Below, piece by piece: positions 10,131 through 21,110 of a DNA stretch of 64,000 nt. The stretch is taken from positions 186,001 through 250,000 of the forward strand of contig JARKIF010000039.1 of the NCBI GenBank assembly GCA_029378245.1. The letters run 5' to 3'. This DNA comes from Roridomyces roridus. Its lineage: Eukaryota; Basidiomycota; Agaricomycetes; Agaricales; Mycenaceae. The translations under genes and the position numbers were made by a program. The stretch's first letter is position 1, and each line of letters starts with the position of its first letter. A model generated the notes under the pieces. That model saw only the letters and a list, made by a program, of their open reading frames with translations. It had not been told where the DNA came from and did no database searches.

Positions 10131-11237
10131 TTCACCCAGTGCCTCCCGCCGCATCCACGACCAGGAATCCATCGCGTTCCTGGAATCTTCCTACATGTAT
10201 GCCACGCATGGGCCTCCATCGCGACGTCCACGCCCACGTTATGGGCTACCATCCGTATCGATTTCCCATGCGCGAATGGGTCTGAAAAAACAGTTGAGGG
10301 ATGGCTTGAACGTGCTGGGAGCTGCGCTTTGGATATAACCCTCGCCGGATTCATCCACCCGGAGGTCGTCAGCATGATCTGGCGCTGGTCGGAGCAGCTG
10401 GAAACCCTCCAGATTCTGTTGGCCGAAACGGAACGGGTTGATGAAGACGATTATGCCTCTGGGGTGCGTGAGTTCCTGGGGGGTATGGACCCAGGGTTCC
10501 TTCCATCCCTCAAAACCCTGGTGGTCCGCTGCGAGGATCGAGTGGGATGTCTATGGTCGGAAATCCTCGACCTCCTGCGTGGTTCTCCTAACCTTGCAGA
10601 CGCGGTCCTGGATTGTATAGATGCTCTGGACGAAGTTGATGAAAGCATGGAGGAGGTCGTGCTGCCGAATCTTCGTCGGATGACTTTCGGAAGACATTCC
10701 GGGCTGCCTGTGGGCAATGACGAGCTTCTGAAAGTCATCACCGCTCCTCAGTTGGAAACTCTCACTCTCGCCATGGAAAGGGTCGATGACGACGATCTCA
10801 CTTCCTTCCTTCTGCGGTCTTCACCACCGCTGCAAGATCTCATTCTTGCCAAATGCCCACTGTTGGCGATGGAGCGGGGCTTCTCTACGGTGACCCGGCT
10901 GGGTCTCTGGTCGCCACATCCCCGTGAACTCGTCCCCTTGTTCAGGCTGTTGGCCCAGCCGCATTTAACAGCGGACTTGCTCCCCAACCTCCGACACCTG
11001 GATCTTCATTTCGTTTATATTCGTTCGACTGAAGATCAGTTGGACACCAACCTTCGTTTTTTTTCGGCCATGCGCCCCCAGATGCCAGATGGCTCATCCC
11101 TTGGCGCATTCTTCCATAACATGCCTGCTGATGAGACCGAGCTTGATTCGTTTCTGCGAGACACGTTGCACGATATGTCTGAATCTGCAGATGAGATGGG
11201 CATGACAATTACCTACATCGTTACTCCGTTTGTGTGA
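9961..11237 (+). pseudogene. F-box protein gene with a 2-nt insertion
   Basis: The start at 9961 (MSIEEFEARIEEISSDIDRQ) begins the usual coiled coil. At about 10066-10072 the expected LQRQLNTLRDPIARLP is interrupted: the DNA reads CGCCACAGCTTAAT where CGCCAGCTTAAT would keep frame, a 2-nt (CA) insertion. The second frame then runs intact from MEIASEIFTQCLPPHPRPG to TYIVTPFV at 11237, about 375 codons of F-box end plus degenerate LRR repeats. Translation from the internal ATG at 10110 would lack the first half of the F-box. It is either a very young pseudogene or an assembly error; everything downstream looks under recent coding constraint. Confidence 0.7.
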
Positions 11238-11369
11238 ATGGTAGTCGTTGAATTTTGTTGTCTTGCCAATATGCTGTATTCGTTGAAAATTTGGCAGGAT
11301 TGACTTTCCGTTACACGCGGTTTGTTCGAAGAGAAAATGGTATGTATCAGAGAGAGTAAGGTAATGTTT

Positions 11370-12704
11370 TCACAACGCCAAGACATTGACATTCCTATCC
11401 TTTTCCTGCCAGGTACTCTCAATCCAAATGTCCATTCCACTCGCCATGAAATCCTTGAATGCAGTCATAACAGCCAAAGGAATTTCGGGTACGTTCAAAG
11501 CGAAAGTCATTCGGAAGGTTCGCATGCGGACCCGGCGAACGGCCAACACACGAAGCACAACGTCCCACAGTTCAGAGCTGCCGTCCCTATCCCAATCATC
11601 TGGATAGACCCTCCCCAGCTTCAAAACTTCAAGAAGCGGGAGAAGGTCTGCGGAGGGCTGCACCAGGGACTCCAGCAGTTGCAGGCAGATGGAACTGGCT
11701 GACGGGATGTCCAAGTGCGTTAGGGTGGAAGAAACGAGGGATAGGCATTTCTTCAACGACGGGAATGCATGAGAGCAGTTCCTGATGATGAGTTTTCGGA
11801 GATGTGGCGATGATCGCTGTATGAAGAGGGAGTACATGTCGAGCATTTTGTACACGTCAGGTTGATACACGATGAGAGCCTCGAGGCGAGGGGCGGCGAC
11901 GTATCCCAAGAGTCTATGCTGGTTAGTCCCACGATATTGGTTGTTGTCCTCCACCCCCAGGCAGCGAACACTCGGAAGGACGGTCACTGGTGTGCTCTCG
12001 TCCACATCTAGTCCAATCATTACGTCCCTGAAAACCACATTGACCAAATTGGGGGCCAAGGACAGGAGTTGTAGAATCGAAGATAGGGAGAATTCCAGGC
12101 TGCTGGATCCTGTCATCGACAAGGTATGGAGTAGCGGCAACGACGCCGGTGGTGCACCGCCCAGAAGCGGACCACAGTCGAACGAGCCATACGGACGATC
12201 GCTCAGCACGTCTTTGTAAGACAGCCCCGCTAGCTCCAGGGATTCCAACCGACTGGAATAGCGCCAAAGAAGGTCGGCTATACGAGCGTCGATAGTTGCT
12301 ATCGTGGAAAGATGCAGAGGCTGAACGCCGGCGCGTTGGAGCCATCGCTCTGAGGCTTGCTCAAAGCCGTCTGTGCAGAGCTTCGGGTCGATGTACATGG
12401 TGGCCCATAGAGCAGGATCTGACAATGCGATATCGGTCCACGTATTGCATACGTGTAGGAAAAGCATCGGTACGCGATGGACCCCGAGTTCAGGACGAGG
12501 AGGGAGGCATTGAAGAAATATTTCGGATGAAACCTCGACGGGCAGACGGGCGATTGGATCGCGGAGTGTATTAAGCTGGCGCTGAAGCACGCTTTTACTG
12601 CGCTCAAGGTTCCTCAGGGCTTGCTTCTGGAATTCGATATCTTTGCAGACTTTGTCGATTTGCGCTTGAAGTTCTTGGACGTCGGTCGATGCCTCGCATT
12701 CCAT
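11370..12704 (-). CDS. F-box / LRR-like protein, intact
   Basis: The start is placed at 12704 (MECEASTDVQELQAQIDK) because it begins the family's N-terminal coiled coil; the frame is open 36 codons further upstream but without family resemblance. The 444-residue product has a heptad-rich helix (residues 5-45), the F-box LRDPIARLPVEVSSEIFLQC (about 49-68), then VPMLFLHVCNTWTDIALSDP and repeated hydrophobic strands of degenerate LRRs to the end. F-box proteins of this type recruit substrates to the Skp1-Cullin-F-box ubiquitin ligase; the substrate is unknown. The gene is single-exon, of normal length and undisturbed. Element A starts about 280 bp upstream on the opposite strand. Confidence 0.85.
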   Translation of the reverse strand: MECEASTDVQELQAQIDKVCKDIEFQKQALRNLERSKSVLQRQLNTLRDPIARLPVEVSSEIFLQCLPPRPELGVHRVPMLFLHVCNTWTDIALSDPALWATMYIDPKLCTDGFEQASERWLQRAGVQPLHLSTIATIDARIADLLWRYSSRLESLELAGLSYKDVLSDRPYGSFDCGPLLGGAPPASLPLLHTLSMTGSSSLEFSLSSILQLLSLAPNLVNVVFRDVMIGLDVDESTPVTVLPSVRCLGVEDNNQYRGTNQHRLLGYVAAPRLEALIVYQPDVYKMLDMYSLFIQRSSPHLRKLIIRNCSHAFPSLKKCLSLVSSTLTHLDIPSASSICLQLLESLVQPSADLLPLLEVLKLGRVYPDDWDRDGSSELWDVVLRVLAVRRVRMRTFRMTFALNVPEIPLAVMTAFKDFMASGMDIWIESTWQEKDRNVNVLAL

Positions 12705-12980
12705 GGCTCTGTAATGATTACTGTGAGACGTGCGTATGAGATTCGTAGCGCTACTAACCTCGAGCAGGTCCAGGCCCTCGTAGTAAGTAGTTCGAGTCCA
12801 AGTGAGGACCAAGTCTGAGGAATAAGTATCTCTGGAAGAAGGCCCCAGTCGCTGCTGGAATGTCGTTTAAGTGCAGGAAAATTGAACACGGTGTAAGGGT
12901 ACCACGCGGATTGCACTGAGCAACAAGGTGGCAGAGAGAGAGCGCGTTCGTGATGCAATCAAGGACCTGCAGCTTGACCG

Positions 12981-13635
12981 CCGACCACCATGTCGGAGAA
13001 CATCAGACTCTCGCTCCGTCCCGACACTCAGTCTTAGCGCTCGTCTTCATCTGCAACGGTCCCGGCGATAAAAAGCTCCTCCTCCGATGTCCCGATCTCT
13101 TCATTCTTCCAGTGGCACTTCCGCGTTCCCGAGTCAATCTCCGAGTAAACAAATTATTTGCTGCGCGTATAAAAGCCAGCCACTGGGCGGCTGACACTCA
13201 AATCTCTTGCTTCTGACTCTCGTTGTCCTCGATTCGCGATCCGTCCTCAAGGATATGGGGTGTGCGGGCGCACATGTGGGGTGGATGGACGTGGTGCCGT
13301 TATCACTCTGGGAGAGCTTCCGACAGGTGTAAATCTGTGCCGAAGTATTGCACCAGCTCCCAGGTGGACTGTCACTGCGGTACATGTCCATTGGACTAGC
13401 TCACTTCCCGGACTCGGCGAGGTCGGTGGGGCGGGGGAACAATCCCTTGACGGTACGCATTCTCTTCGTCGTTGTGCCCTCACTCATCCCGTTCTTCAAG
13501 CCCGTGGTAGTCAGTAGATAGTTTTCCCGAGGGATGGGCTCGCAACCCTTCGCACTCCCTTGTCGTGGGCCCCGGGCTTGAGACTCGCAAGGGTCGACCA
13601 AGCGCGCGAAAATTCTGCTTTGTAGATACGCCATT
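12981..13635 (+). repeat. TATA-hairpin element, copy A
   Basis: Member of a nine-copy family. In order: a GACCACCATGTCG start region, CCGCGTTCCCGAGTCA, TATAAAAG at 13168-13175 followed by GGCGGCTGACACTC, a middle shared with copy B (GGGAGAGCTTCCGACAGGTG...), and a probable intron whose donor follows CTTGACG and whose acceptor is GTGGTAG just before TCAGTAGATAG. The structured 3' domain (13513-13632) has outer stem CCCGAGGG/CCCCGGG (one mismatch), inner hairpin GGG/CCC and hairpin GACTC-GCAA-GGGTC. No recognisable protein. It lies divergently upstream of the intact F-box gene. Confidence 0.8.
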
Positions 13636-13639
13636 TCAA

Positions 13640-14216
13640 TTTAATTGCTTGATTACCACGAAAGGCGTGAATTCGGGAAGACATTCCGCAAGCCACTAAA
13701 ATACATTACACCAGTGCCCACTCAAGCACCCGTATTGGAAGGGACAGAATGCCTGCTTAACGACTTCGTGATTCTCGCCGTATACTGCCCGCATCCGGCA
13801 TCCGTGAGCCGTCAATTGGGCCGTTTGAGGCAGGAAGCACTTCGAGTTACTTGCTAACCCAAAGCCCAACGTTGGAAAACATTCAGAAACCGAATCACTG
13901 GGGCGGTATGCATCCCAGGGTGGTCGATACTGAGACTGCGTAAAGCCACTCAGAAGCGGCGGGAACTGAGCAAAAGTAGGAGAGCGAGAGAATGGATCGG
14001 GCTCTTGCGCAGGCGAAGGAGCTCAGCGCGAACTGCAGTAGATGTGCAGATCGCCAATGCCAATGTCGACGCTGTCTTTAAGTTGTCTCGAGATACAATG
14101 GTAGTATTCATGTGATACACCTTATCGTTCTAGAGGAAAACGATTCAGCTGCCTCCAATAAAGCGGACACAAGTTCTTACCCAGTACATATGCAGTGGCC
14201 ATCATGCATTCATGAT
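13640..14216. other. Intergenic, no gene seen
   Basis: No convincing ORF or RNA gene. The last 120 bp (about 14090-14216) resemble 21010-21110, the 3' flank of the third AIM9-like paralogue, showing that the AIM9 duplication included downstream sequence. Confidence 0.6.
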
Positions 14217-15983
14217 TCATTCCTGCTCGTCAAAGTCGTTCCAGGGCCAGCACTCGATTATCTTGGCATCCGGCGGCGCATTCTGCTGGACTAGCCAACT
14301 CTGCTCCAAAGCCCGCTGATAGTCTTCCGCAGGTACCCAGTTATCACGATTGGCTCCAACAAACTCCTGCAACGCCTTGATCACTGTCTTTGCCTCCACG
14401 AAATCCTTCAGCATCAGGCTCGTTTCCTGCAAGACTCGGACCTCCAATTGAAACCAGAGAGGGCAAGGCCCACGCCCGCGACCCCCTCCGTCGATGTCGC
14501 TGAGCCCAGACCACATTGTCGCCACTCCCACCAAAAAACCCTGCAACAATGAAAAACCCTGCCACGGCTTCCCCGCAGAACAGAAGAGGTCGTGACGAAC
14601 CATAGTCATCACATCTGTCACACAGCGATGATGCGCTGGATGGTGCTCCTCCGCCTCCCTGAGATAATAATAATTCATGAGGCGGCGTTGGTATGAGATC
14701 CTCTCCGCCTCCTGATGTGGCTCGCACAACTCGTCGAGATTCTCCGGGAATGTGGGGCGCAAGGATTCCTGGGATATGTCCTCCGACTCGTAGGGCAATT
14801 CATTGAGAAGAAAGGCAGGGAGGATCGCAGTGTGGTGCCAATTGACCAAGGCGACGATGTGAGCTTCCGTCGGTAGAGCGCGAAACGATGAGATTTTCCG
14901 CTTGGATTTGGGGGTGGCGGATTGTGAACCGAGAAAGAGCAGGGTCTTTGGGGATGAGAAGTGGTGCGATTCGAATATAGTCATGTAGGTCTTCAATGTG
15001 GTCGGATGGCTGCTGCTCCTCGAGATTGCAGAGAATCTTAGCGACAGGGTCCCATGGCACCTGAGGACGCCCGAACTGAGTGAGGTACGCCAATTCCTTT
15101 TCGGCCGGTCGCGACAACACCTCTTTAACGTCTTTGTCTGGATTGGAAGGTTAGTAGCCGGAGAGGAAACGGAAGAGAGTAGCTCACAAGGCCCACGGTT
15201 CACGGCCATCTCGGATCTCTTGCCAAACCACATTTGCGACCTTGTATCTGGGCCGACGCAGAAACGGGGATCATCATCTAATGGAGTATGCGGCGCGTCG
15301 GCCTTCTCCATGTCTTCGGTGTAGTACAAGGCGCCGCCGGCAGGGAATGGAATCGACATCATCTTTTTCTCCAATTGAACGAGCTGGCCTACGGCGGAGA
15401 TCATGTCTGGTTCCTGTACATCAAACCATTGATCGACGAGTTTGGTACCACGAATGGATTCCGTGAAGATGTACTCTGTTTCAGCTGGGTTGTTTGCGTC
15501 GGGAGAGTATCCGTAGACTTCAGGTATCGGTATCCCGTGGGATCGCAAGAACGCCATTGTAGCGGCCTCGCTGGCGACGCCAAAGTATCGTGGAATCGTA
15601 CATTTATACGGGATGTGGGCCACCATCTTGAAGCCGTCGCGCATGGTAATGAGGATTTCCCGATTGTGGTCGCCCTCGGTGAGCTTTTCCATGTAGGCAA
15701 CATCGTCGGGGCTGCGATTTACGCTCTGTGCTGCAAGTCGACCGAGTTCTGCAACATCGAATACAACCTTGCGTTCGGCGAGACGAAGGGCTTCGTTTAC
15801 GCTTCAGACAATGAGGAAGAGTCCCGTTGCATGAAGGAAAGAGACCTACAGCCACCTCCCAGACGTGTACTCGAAAAGGTCTTGATTGCGAAGGTGCGCT
15901 GAGAAAGAGAACGACCGGCGTGTCGAGACACGCGTCAAAGACCACGAAAAGGGTGAAACAAGCAAGCGCCAGGGTGAAGGCAT
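14217..15983 (-). pseudogene. AIM9-like mitochondrial kinase-fold protein, paralogue 1, frameshifted
   Basis: Exons 15850-15983, 15188-15801 and 14217-15137 (introns 48 and 50 nt). The N terminus MPSPWRLLVSPFSWSLTR is basic and acid-free like a mitochondrial presequence, then DLFEYTSGRWLVNEALRLAERKVVFD, the nucleotide-binding lobe (ITMRDGFKMVAHIPY, EYIFTESIRGTKLVDQWF) and C-terminal CWPWNDFDEQE. AIM9 ('altered inheritance of mitochondria 9') proteins are aminoglycoside-phosphotransferase-fold kinases of unknown substrate. Two nucleotides are missing near 14870 (between STDG and IVALVNWHH), shifting the frame. Reading through intron 2 gives an uninterrupted ORF, but with about 90 nonsense residues. 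The catalytic HxD aspartate is Gln (HPQIQAEN) and the metal-binding Asp of IDW is Asn (VNW). Probably a pseudogene of a pseudokinase. Confidence 0.75.
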
Positions 15984-16582
15984 GCCGAGCTGGGGGAGGA
16001 GCCTGCTCCTGCCCGAAGAGGAAGCATGCAAGAGGGCAAGAAGAACACAGACGCGTCTCGGCAGGCTGGCACGCTCTCGGAACTTGATCCGGAATCAATA
16101 GTATTTTTCTTCTTCCCTCATTCAGATATTCAGCGCTATAGCTCTCTGTTATTCACGCGACCGTCTGACGCCGCGCCCCATCGAGTACATTCTCTACAGA
16201 CCACACGAATCGACGAATCCTCCAAAAAGTTCTTGATACTCGTACTGCTGATGCTTTCAGACTGTTAATGGATGCAAGCCCGACAAAAAGTGCACTGACG
16301 CGCGCAACTCGGATACTCCAACTCAACTCGGACGGACTGGTGTATACTGTTTCGATACCCAACTTCAAGGTCATCTGAAACTCTCATGAGTGGCGCAAGA
16401 AGAAAAGATGAAGAATGCTTACACATCAGCAAAACTGAATCCATCTGGCGCATCTGGCGAGCTCTGGCACCATCTGATCCGTCTGGTTGACATGGCGCCA
16501 GAGCTGCCGAAAATATTTGTGACAGTCTTGACAGATATTCGTCTGTTTCAAGCTGTGTGATCATTCTGTGCTGTGAGAGTCG

Positions 16583-17344
16583 TTGTATAGGTCCTCTTGC
16601 TCGCTACCTGGAGGTGCCTCAAAGTCGCGGAACTCTTCAAAACGACAAGTCCGAACGCACGTGGTCCGGAAGATCGGTGTCCGATCAACAATTGCGCAAT
16701 TGTTGATCAACCGGCCGCAGCACCACTTGTCTCCTTCCCTCATCTTCCTTCCCTCTCTCCCCCTCGCGCGACGATACCGCCCTTCAGCTTCGCCTCAATC
16801 CCTCTGTATCGAGGCCTTCGAAGGTTCAAGACAACTTGAAGACCCTTGGATCAATCCTGCCGCACTTGCCGATGACTCGGACTTGGCTCTGATGGCCAAA
16901 GCTAGAAACCCCGCCTCACGCCTCCATCCTCAAGTCCTCCTCTTTGCTTTTCAAGATACATACACAGAAGAACTCTTTCCTGGTCTCCGGCTTTCTAAGC
17001 AGCTGCTCAAACCACGGGCGATAACGTTGGATCAATTCAGAAGACTGTCATCGAAGCATGGGAAGGGTCTACTACTCCGTCTCGGAGGAGAAGCGAGGCG
17101 GGCGAAGGGTGAGTGCACGAGTTTATTACCGTTCCAAATTCTCACACCTTGCTCATGTAGCGAGTGGTGCCCTGTCACAATCGTATCCAGCCCCGGCGCC
17201 GCCTTCCTCCTCCCTTCCCATACCCACATTGCCTCGCGCAATGTTTTCTGCGGGGGCGGCCTTGGTCGGCAACCGCGAGACCAACGCGGGAGTGCCACCG
17301 TTGGCGCCGTTCCCCTGTTATTCGTGTACAATATGAAATTTTAA
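16583..17344 (+). CDS. Unknown ORF, possibly coding
   Basis: A 253-codon open frame between AIM9-like paralogues 1 and 2. The part DSDLALMAKARNPASRLHP to LSSKHGKGLLLRLGGEARR looks protein-like, and a plausible intron follows (GTGAGTGC at about 17108, acceptor ATGTAG at about 17161). A 26-bp palindrome lies inside it. No domain recognised. Stretches of CTGGCGC-type repeats flank it on both sides (16435-16510 and 17378-17460), so it may be the body of an unrecognised mobile element. Low confidence that it is a gene. Confidence 0.3.
   Translation: MYRSSCSLPGGASKSRNSSKRQVRTHVVRKIGVRSTIAQLLINRPQHHLSPSLIFLPSLPLARRYRPSASPQSLCIEAFEGSRQLEDPWINPAALADDSDLALMAKARNPASRLHPQVLLFAFQDTYTEELFPGLRLSKQLLKPRAITLDQFRRLSSKHGKGLLLRLGGEARRAKGECTSLLPFQILTPCSCSEWCPVTIVSSPGAAFLLPSHTHIASRNVFCGGGLGRQPRDQRGSATVGAVPLLFVYNMKF
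16683..16708. repeat. 26-bp perfect palindrome
   Basis: The half-site GATCAACAATTGC is followed at once by its exact reverse complement, centred at 16695/16696. It could form a cruciform or be a dimeric binding site. Confidence 0.9.
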
Positions 17345-17379
17345 TAGCTTTTGATAATCCGCCATTAGTGTATTTGCGG

Positions 17380-17403
17380 CGCCAGAATTGATTCTGGCGC
17401 CAT
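17380..17403. repeat. Hairpin of GGCGCCAGAAT arms
   Basis: Eleven-bp perfect inverted arms around a TG loop, within a 100-bp stretch containing several CTGGCGC or GCGCCAG motifs. Similar motifs occur at 16435-16510 on the other side of the intervening ORF. Confidence 0.85.
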
Positions 17404-17505
17404 GCGTGTCATTATGCTGCCATATGCAGTTCTGGCGCGCTGGCGCATCTGATTGATCTGCTGCCAGATCGGCCAGATGGATTATGTTTTCCTGATGCAT
17501 GTACT

Positions 17506-19331
17506 TCAAGAACCGATGGCCTTTCCCTCCTCGTCAAAATCGTCGAAGGGCCAGTCCTTGATCAGCTCAGGGAACATCCGTGGACCATTCCTCCTCCTCT
17601 TCCTCCCACGCATCGGCGGCGGCATCGCATCCAGCAGTGCCTTCTGCTTGGCAATCCGCCCACGTTCCACAGCGAACTTGAAACCCTCCTCCCCCACAAA
17701 GTTATCCGTCGCAATATTGCACATCAATTGGAGGTCCGACATCTCCTTCAACACCTTCATATAATAATCGTGCTCCTTCATCGTCTTCCCCATTGCCTCC
17801 ATGTCGAACTTGATGGGACAAGAAGCACGACCGACCCTACGGAAGCTCTGCCATTGTGTGGCCGCCGCGAGAAGCGTGATTTTCAACGGGAGCGGATCCG
17901 CCCCCCACGGCTCACCTGCGAGTCGGAAGAGCTCACGACGGATCTGATTCACGGAAGGATCCTCCAGGCACCGGTAGAGTAACAGATTGTCCTTCTCCAC
18001 CTGTTCGAGATAGTGGTGATTAACGAGGCGGCGTTGGCAGTTTCCCCACCGCTCCTCCGCGCCAGGGTCGGTAGACTCATTATAGTCCGCAGGTGTCACC
18101 ATCACCCGCGACAACGGAATAGTGAAGTCCCCGAAACCATAGGGCATGTAGCTGAGGAGAAAGACGGGAAGGATGACCGTGTAGTACCAGTCGATCACGG
18201 CGGCAATGTTCAAGGTGCCATCGGATGAACGCGAGACGAGGATATTGTCGGAATGCACGTTACGGTGGCGGATACGGAAACGGGCGAGGTCAGGGTTCCT
18301 TGGGATGAGGGAAGGTGCAAGAAGGCGGTAACGAGATAGGTTTTCAATGTGCTCAGCTGGCTGCTGCGACTCGTTTCTGTAGACGATCTTCTTCATACGC
18401 TCCACTGGTACCTGTGGACGTCCAAACTGCTTGAGGTACGCGATTTCCTTGTCGGCCGGTCCCAGCAGCGTCGCTTCAGCATCTTTGTCTGCGGAATGAG
18501 TTAGTTGTGCGCCCGAGGAAGAGCAAGATGGCTCACATGGTCCCCGATGCACGTCCATCTCCGCCCTTTCGTCGCGCCACATCGCTGGCCTTGAATCTGG
18601 ACCAACAGCGAAACGCACATCCTCCGGCAGTGGCACGTGGGGCGCGCCAACCCTTTCGAGATCCTCGGTGTAGTACAAGGCGCCGCCAGCAGGGAACGGT
18701 ATCGACATCATCTTCGCCTCTAGTTCGGCAAGCTGACGGGTGACGGAGATGACATCCGCCTCGTTGAGGTAAAACCATCCTTCGACGAGCCTTCGGTTGT
18801 GATGAACGGATTCCATGAAGATGTATTCAGTTCCCGCGGCGTTGTTTGCATCGGGCGAATAGCCATAAATTTGAGGAACTGGTATGTCATGAGTTCGTAG
18901 GAATGCCATGGTGGCGGCTTTGCTTGCGGTGGCAAAGTATCTGGGAATGGTGCATTGATATGGGATGTGCGCCTCCATCTTGAAGCCATCGCGCATGGTT
19001 AGGACGATGGTGCGGTCGTATACCGTCTCGCAGGGTTTAGTTACATCGACGACTTCATCGGGGCTGCGATTGACGCTCTGGGCTGCCAGTCGACTCAACT
19101 CGGCGACGTTGAACATGACTTTGCGTTCTGCGAGGCGGAGGGCGCTGCTGACCCTGGGAGCGAGTTGGTGAGGAGTCACCACCGGAAGAGAGAGGTGCAA
19201 AGTCACATGTAGTTTCCAGTCGTATACTCGAAAAGGTTCGAAGATGTCGAAGACGAGGAAGCGCGCCGGCCATGGACCGATAAACGCGTCGAGTGCAGCA
19301 GCTGATTCAAAAGAAGAGAGCGCCAGGACAT
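17506..19331 (-). CDS. AIM9-like mitochondrial kinase-fold protein, paralogue 2, intact
   Basis: Exons 19207-19331, 18537-19153 and 17506-18488 (introns 53 and 48 nt), 574 aa. The start at 19331 gives MSWRSLLLNQLLHSTRLSV, a basic, acid-free amphipathic presequence pointing to mitochondria. Next come NLFEYTTGNYMVSSALRLAE, the N-lobe (LTMRDGFKMEAHIPYQCTIP), HRGPYKDAEATLL spanning intron 2, the catalytic-loop region IRHRNVHSDNILVSRSSDG, VIDWYYTVILPVF, and the C-terminal signature DWPFDDFDEEG. Family: AIM9 / APH-fold phosphotransferase; substrate unknown. Intron 2 is 48 nt and in frame, so retention would add 16 residues. The HxDxxxxN catalytic Asp is replaced by Asn (HRNVHSDN), while the metal-binding Asp in IDW is kept. 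It is the only frame-intact member of the trio. Confidence 0.85.
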
Positions 19332-19559
19332 CCTCCGCAAAACCATACTGGAAGGAAAGAAGAAGGAATCGAGAAGGAAGGGATGCGCCTTCTAGACGTG
19401 AAAGAACATGAGAGCAGCAATCAAATTGCGGCCATCACTGGCAAACTGTTCTTGATCCCGAACCCTCACCCACGAATCGAGCTAGTTCCTACAGCATTTC
19501 TTCTACAACTCTCTGGCATCCACGCGCCGTGTCCTAGTCTGGTGCCCCACTCTTAATCA

Positions 19560-19975
19560 GAGAAGCTCTGTGCAATTCTTCGACACAAGAATTATTCGTT
19601 CCAGTCAGGCTGGTCGCTTAGCGTTTCTCTGGGTGCCATAATCCTAGGTCGTTCAAGTCCCTCAACACTGGAAGAAGACGAGACATCACATGCATCACAG
19701 GGTAGTCAACTAAGTACTTGGAAAGTCAAATATTCCGAGGCTCGGCCAGGCTCGGCCCTCCGAGTCGACTGGAGACGATATCTCCAGGCTGCCGCAGAGA
19801 GGCTTCCAATCAGGCTCGCTCCTGCACTCCGAATACTTAGGCCAACCCCGCGCTCATGCACTACTCGGCATCTGCTCGGCATCGTCAAACTCGTCCTTGG
19901 TCAGTTCGATACGCATCACGACCAGCGGTGACCCGACGTCGGCTCAGAGTCAATTGACTCGATGCACCTGCGTGT
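19560..19975. other. Intergenic, nothing recognised
   Basis: No convincing ORF, RNA gene or repeat between AIM9-like paralogue 2 and the U2 promoter. A short GGCTCGGCC direct repeat lies at about 19740-19757. Confidence 0.5.
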
Positions 19976-20019
19976 ATGTTTCACGTGCACCTCCCTCGCG
20001 CACGGACCAACGTCGAAAC

Positions 20020-20027
20020 GTATAAAA
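20020..20027 (+). promoter_or_regulatory. TATA box of the U2 snRNA gene
   Basis: TATAAAAG about 28 bp upstream of the inferred U2 5' end. The context (ACGTATAAAAGC) resembles the TATA boxes of the repeated elements A-I (GCGTATAAAAGCC). Confidence 0.6.
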
Positions 20028-20047
20028 GCAACCGCCCTCCGTCCAGA

Positions 20048-20235
20048 ATCCTTACCACTCTGGCCTTTTGGCTTAGATCAAGTGTAGTATCTGTTCTTAA
20101 TAGTTTAACAACTATTATGGAGCCACCGGCTCCATATAACTTGTTATCTAATTTCTGCCGCCCTTGTCCTTGTGCTCTGCTTGCACCACTTGGACGCGAT
20201 GACCTTGCTGCTGCACTACTGGCTTGTGTCGTCAG
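20048..20235 (+). ncRNA. U2: U2 spliceosomal snRNA
   Basis: The 5' part matches U2: stem-loop I (GGCCTTTTGGCT), then TAGATCAAGTGTAGTATCTG, which contains the branch-point-pairing GTAGTA, the stem IIa region (TTCTTAATAGTTTAACAACT), stem IIb GGAGCC-ACC-GGCTCC, and a likely Sm site (AATTTCTG, about 20149-20156). U2 pairs with the intron branch site in the spliceosome. The 3' third (stem-loops III and IV) is less certain and the 3' end is approximate. Overlapping ORFs are not real genes. Confidence 0.92.
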
Positions 20236-20370
20236 GGGACTCCCTTCCTTCTCTTTGCTGCGCGCTTTGGGCGCCCGATTTTCGGGTGGCTTTCAGACGT
20301 AGCAAATGGATTGATTGGTTTCTGGCTCTATACTATCTCGTGGCCAATGTTGTTGCGCACGCGCACCTGA

Positions 20371-20526
20371 ACTTCATTCAAATTGCTTGATTGCACAAAA
20401 CGAGTTCGAAGAGATACTCTGCGGTACAGCACCAAGGATTGCATAGTAGAAATGTGCACATTTTGGACTTCATTCAAATTGCTTGATTGCACAAAACGAG
20501 TTCGAAGAGATACTCCGCGGTACAGC
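20371..20526 (+). repeat. 60-bp direct repeat, two copies
   Basis: 20371-20430 and 20467-20526 are nearly identical (one difference), beginning ACTTCATTCAAATTGC and ending GCGGTACAGC, separated by 36 bp. They lie about 130 bp downstream of U2. Function unknown. Confidence 0.9.
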
Positions 20527-20529
20527 GCC

Positions 20530-21105
20530 CCTCCTTGCCAAGTAAGCTATCCGCCCAGCGCAGCAATCAATGACCACGGACCCCTCCGAGCGAGCCATGG
20601 CAACAGCCTTATAGGCTGGAGTAGTCATACGCCCTGCGCTGCCTTGGCGCTGCCCGTGCGCAGCCTAAATGAGATTAGTGGCCATACTTGGTCACGGATA
20701 GTCCACACACCGTATCGAGCTAGTTATTCAATGAACGATATGCCTGGCATAACCAGCGCGTCGAGATATACTTCTGTTTCTTGAGTTGCCTCCAGTCGCA
20801 CCAGTGTCATAATTCCGGATCCCGCCCTACACTTGAGATTACACTGGATCGCGCTATTCAAGTCTTGAAGCTTGAAGTACCTGCTTCAGCCGAAAGCAAG
20901 ACAGACCTGAGCTTCTTTGCATTCAGCTCCGACATCAAACGGAGGTGGCACTCACAATGGTCGAGAAAGCGCAAATGCGATTCCGATCGCGAAGGAGCTC
21001 GACGACATTGAAATGATTGCATTAATATGCTAAACCTTATCGTTCCAGGGAACAGGATTCAGCTGTTTCCAATAAAACTGCACTGGCTCTTACCCGGTAC
21101 GCAGG
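20530..21105. other. Intergenic, no gene recognised
   Basis: No convincing coding frame. The last 90 bp resemble the 3' flank of AIM9-like paralogue 1 (about 14100-14216). Confidence 0.5.
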
Positions 21106-21110
21106 TGGAA

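Noticed and set aside
13513..13632. Known ribozyme (hammerhead, HDV-like, twister) in the element 3' domain
   Set aside because: No CUGAUGA...GAAA core, HDV double-pseudoknot pattern or twister consensus could be placed.
14217..15692. 491-codon ORF as an intact kinase-like protein
   Set aside because: It reads through an intron and about 90 residues in the wrong frame; the family frame needs splicing and then hits a 2-nt deletion.
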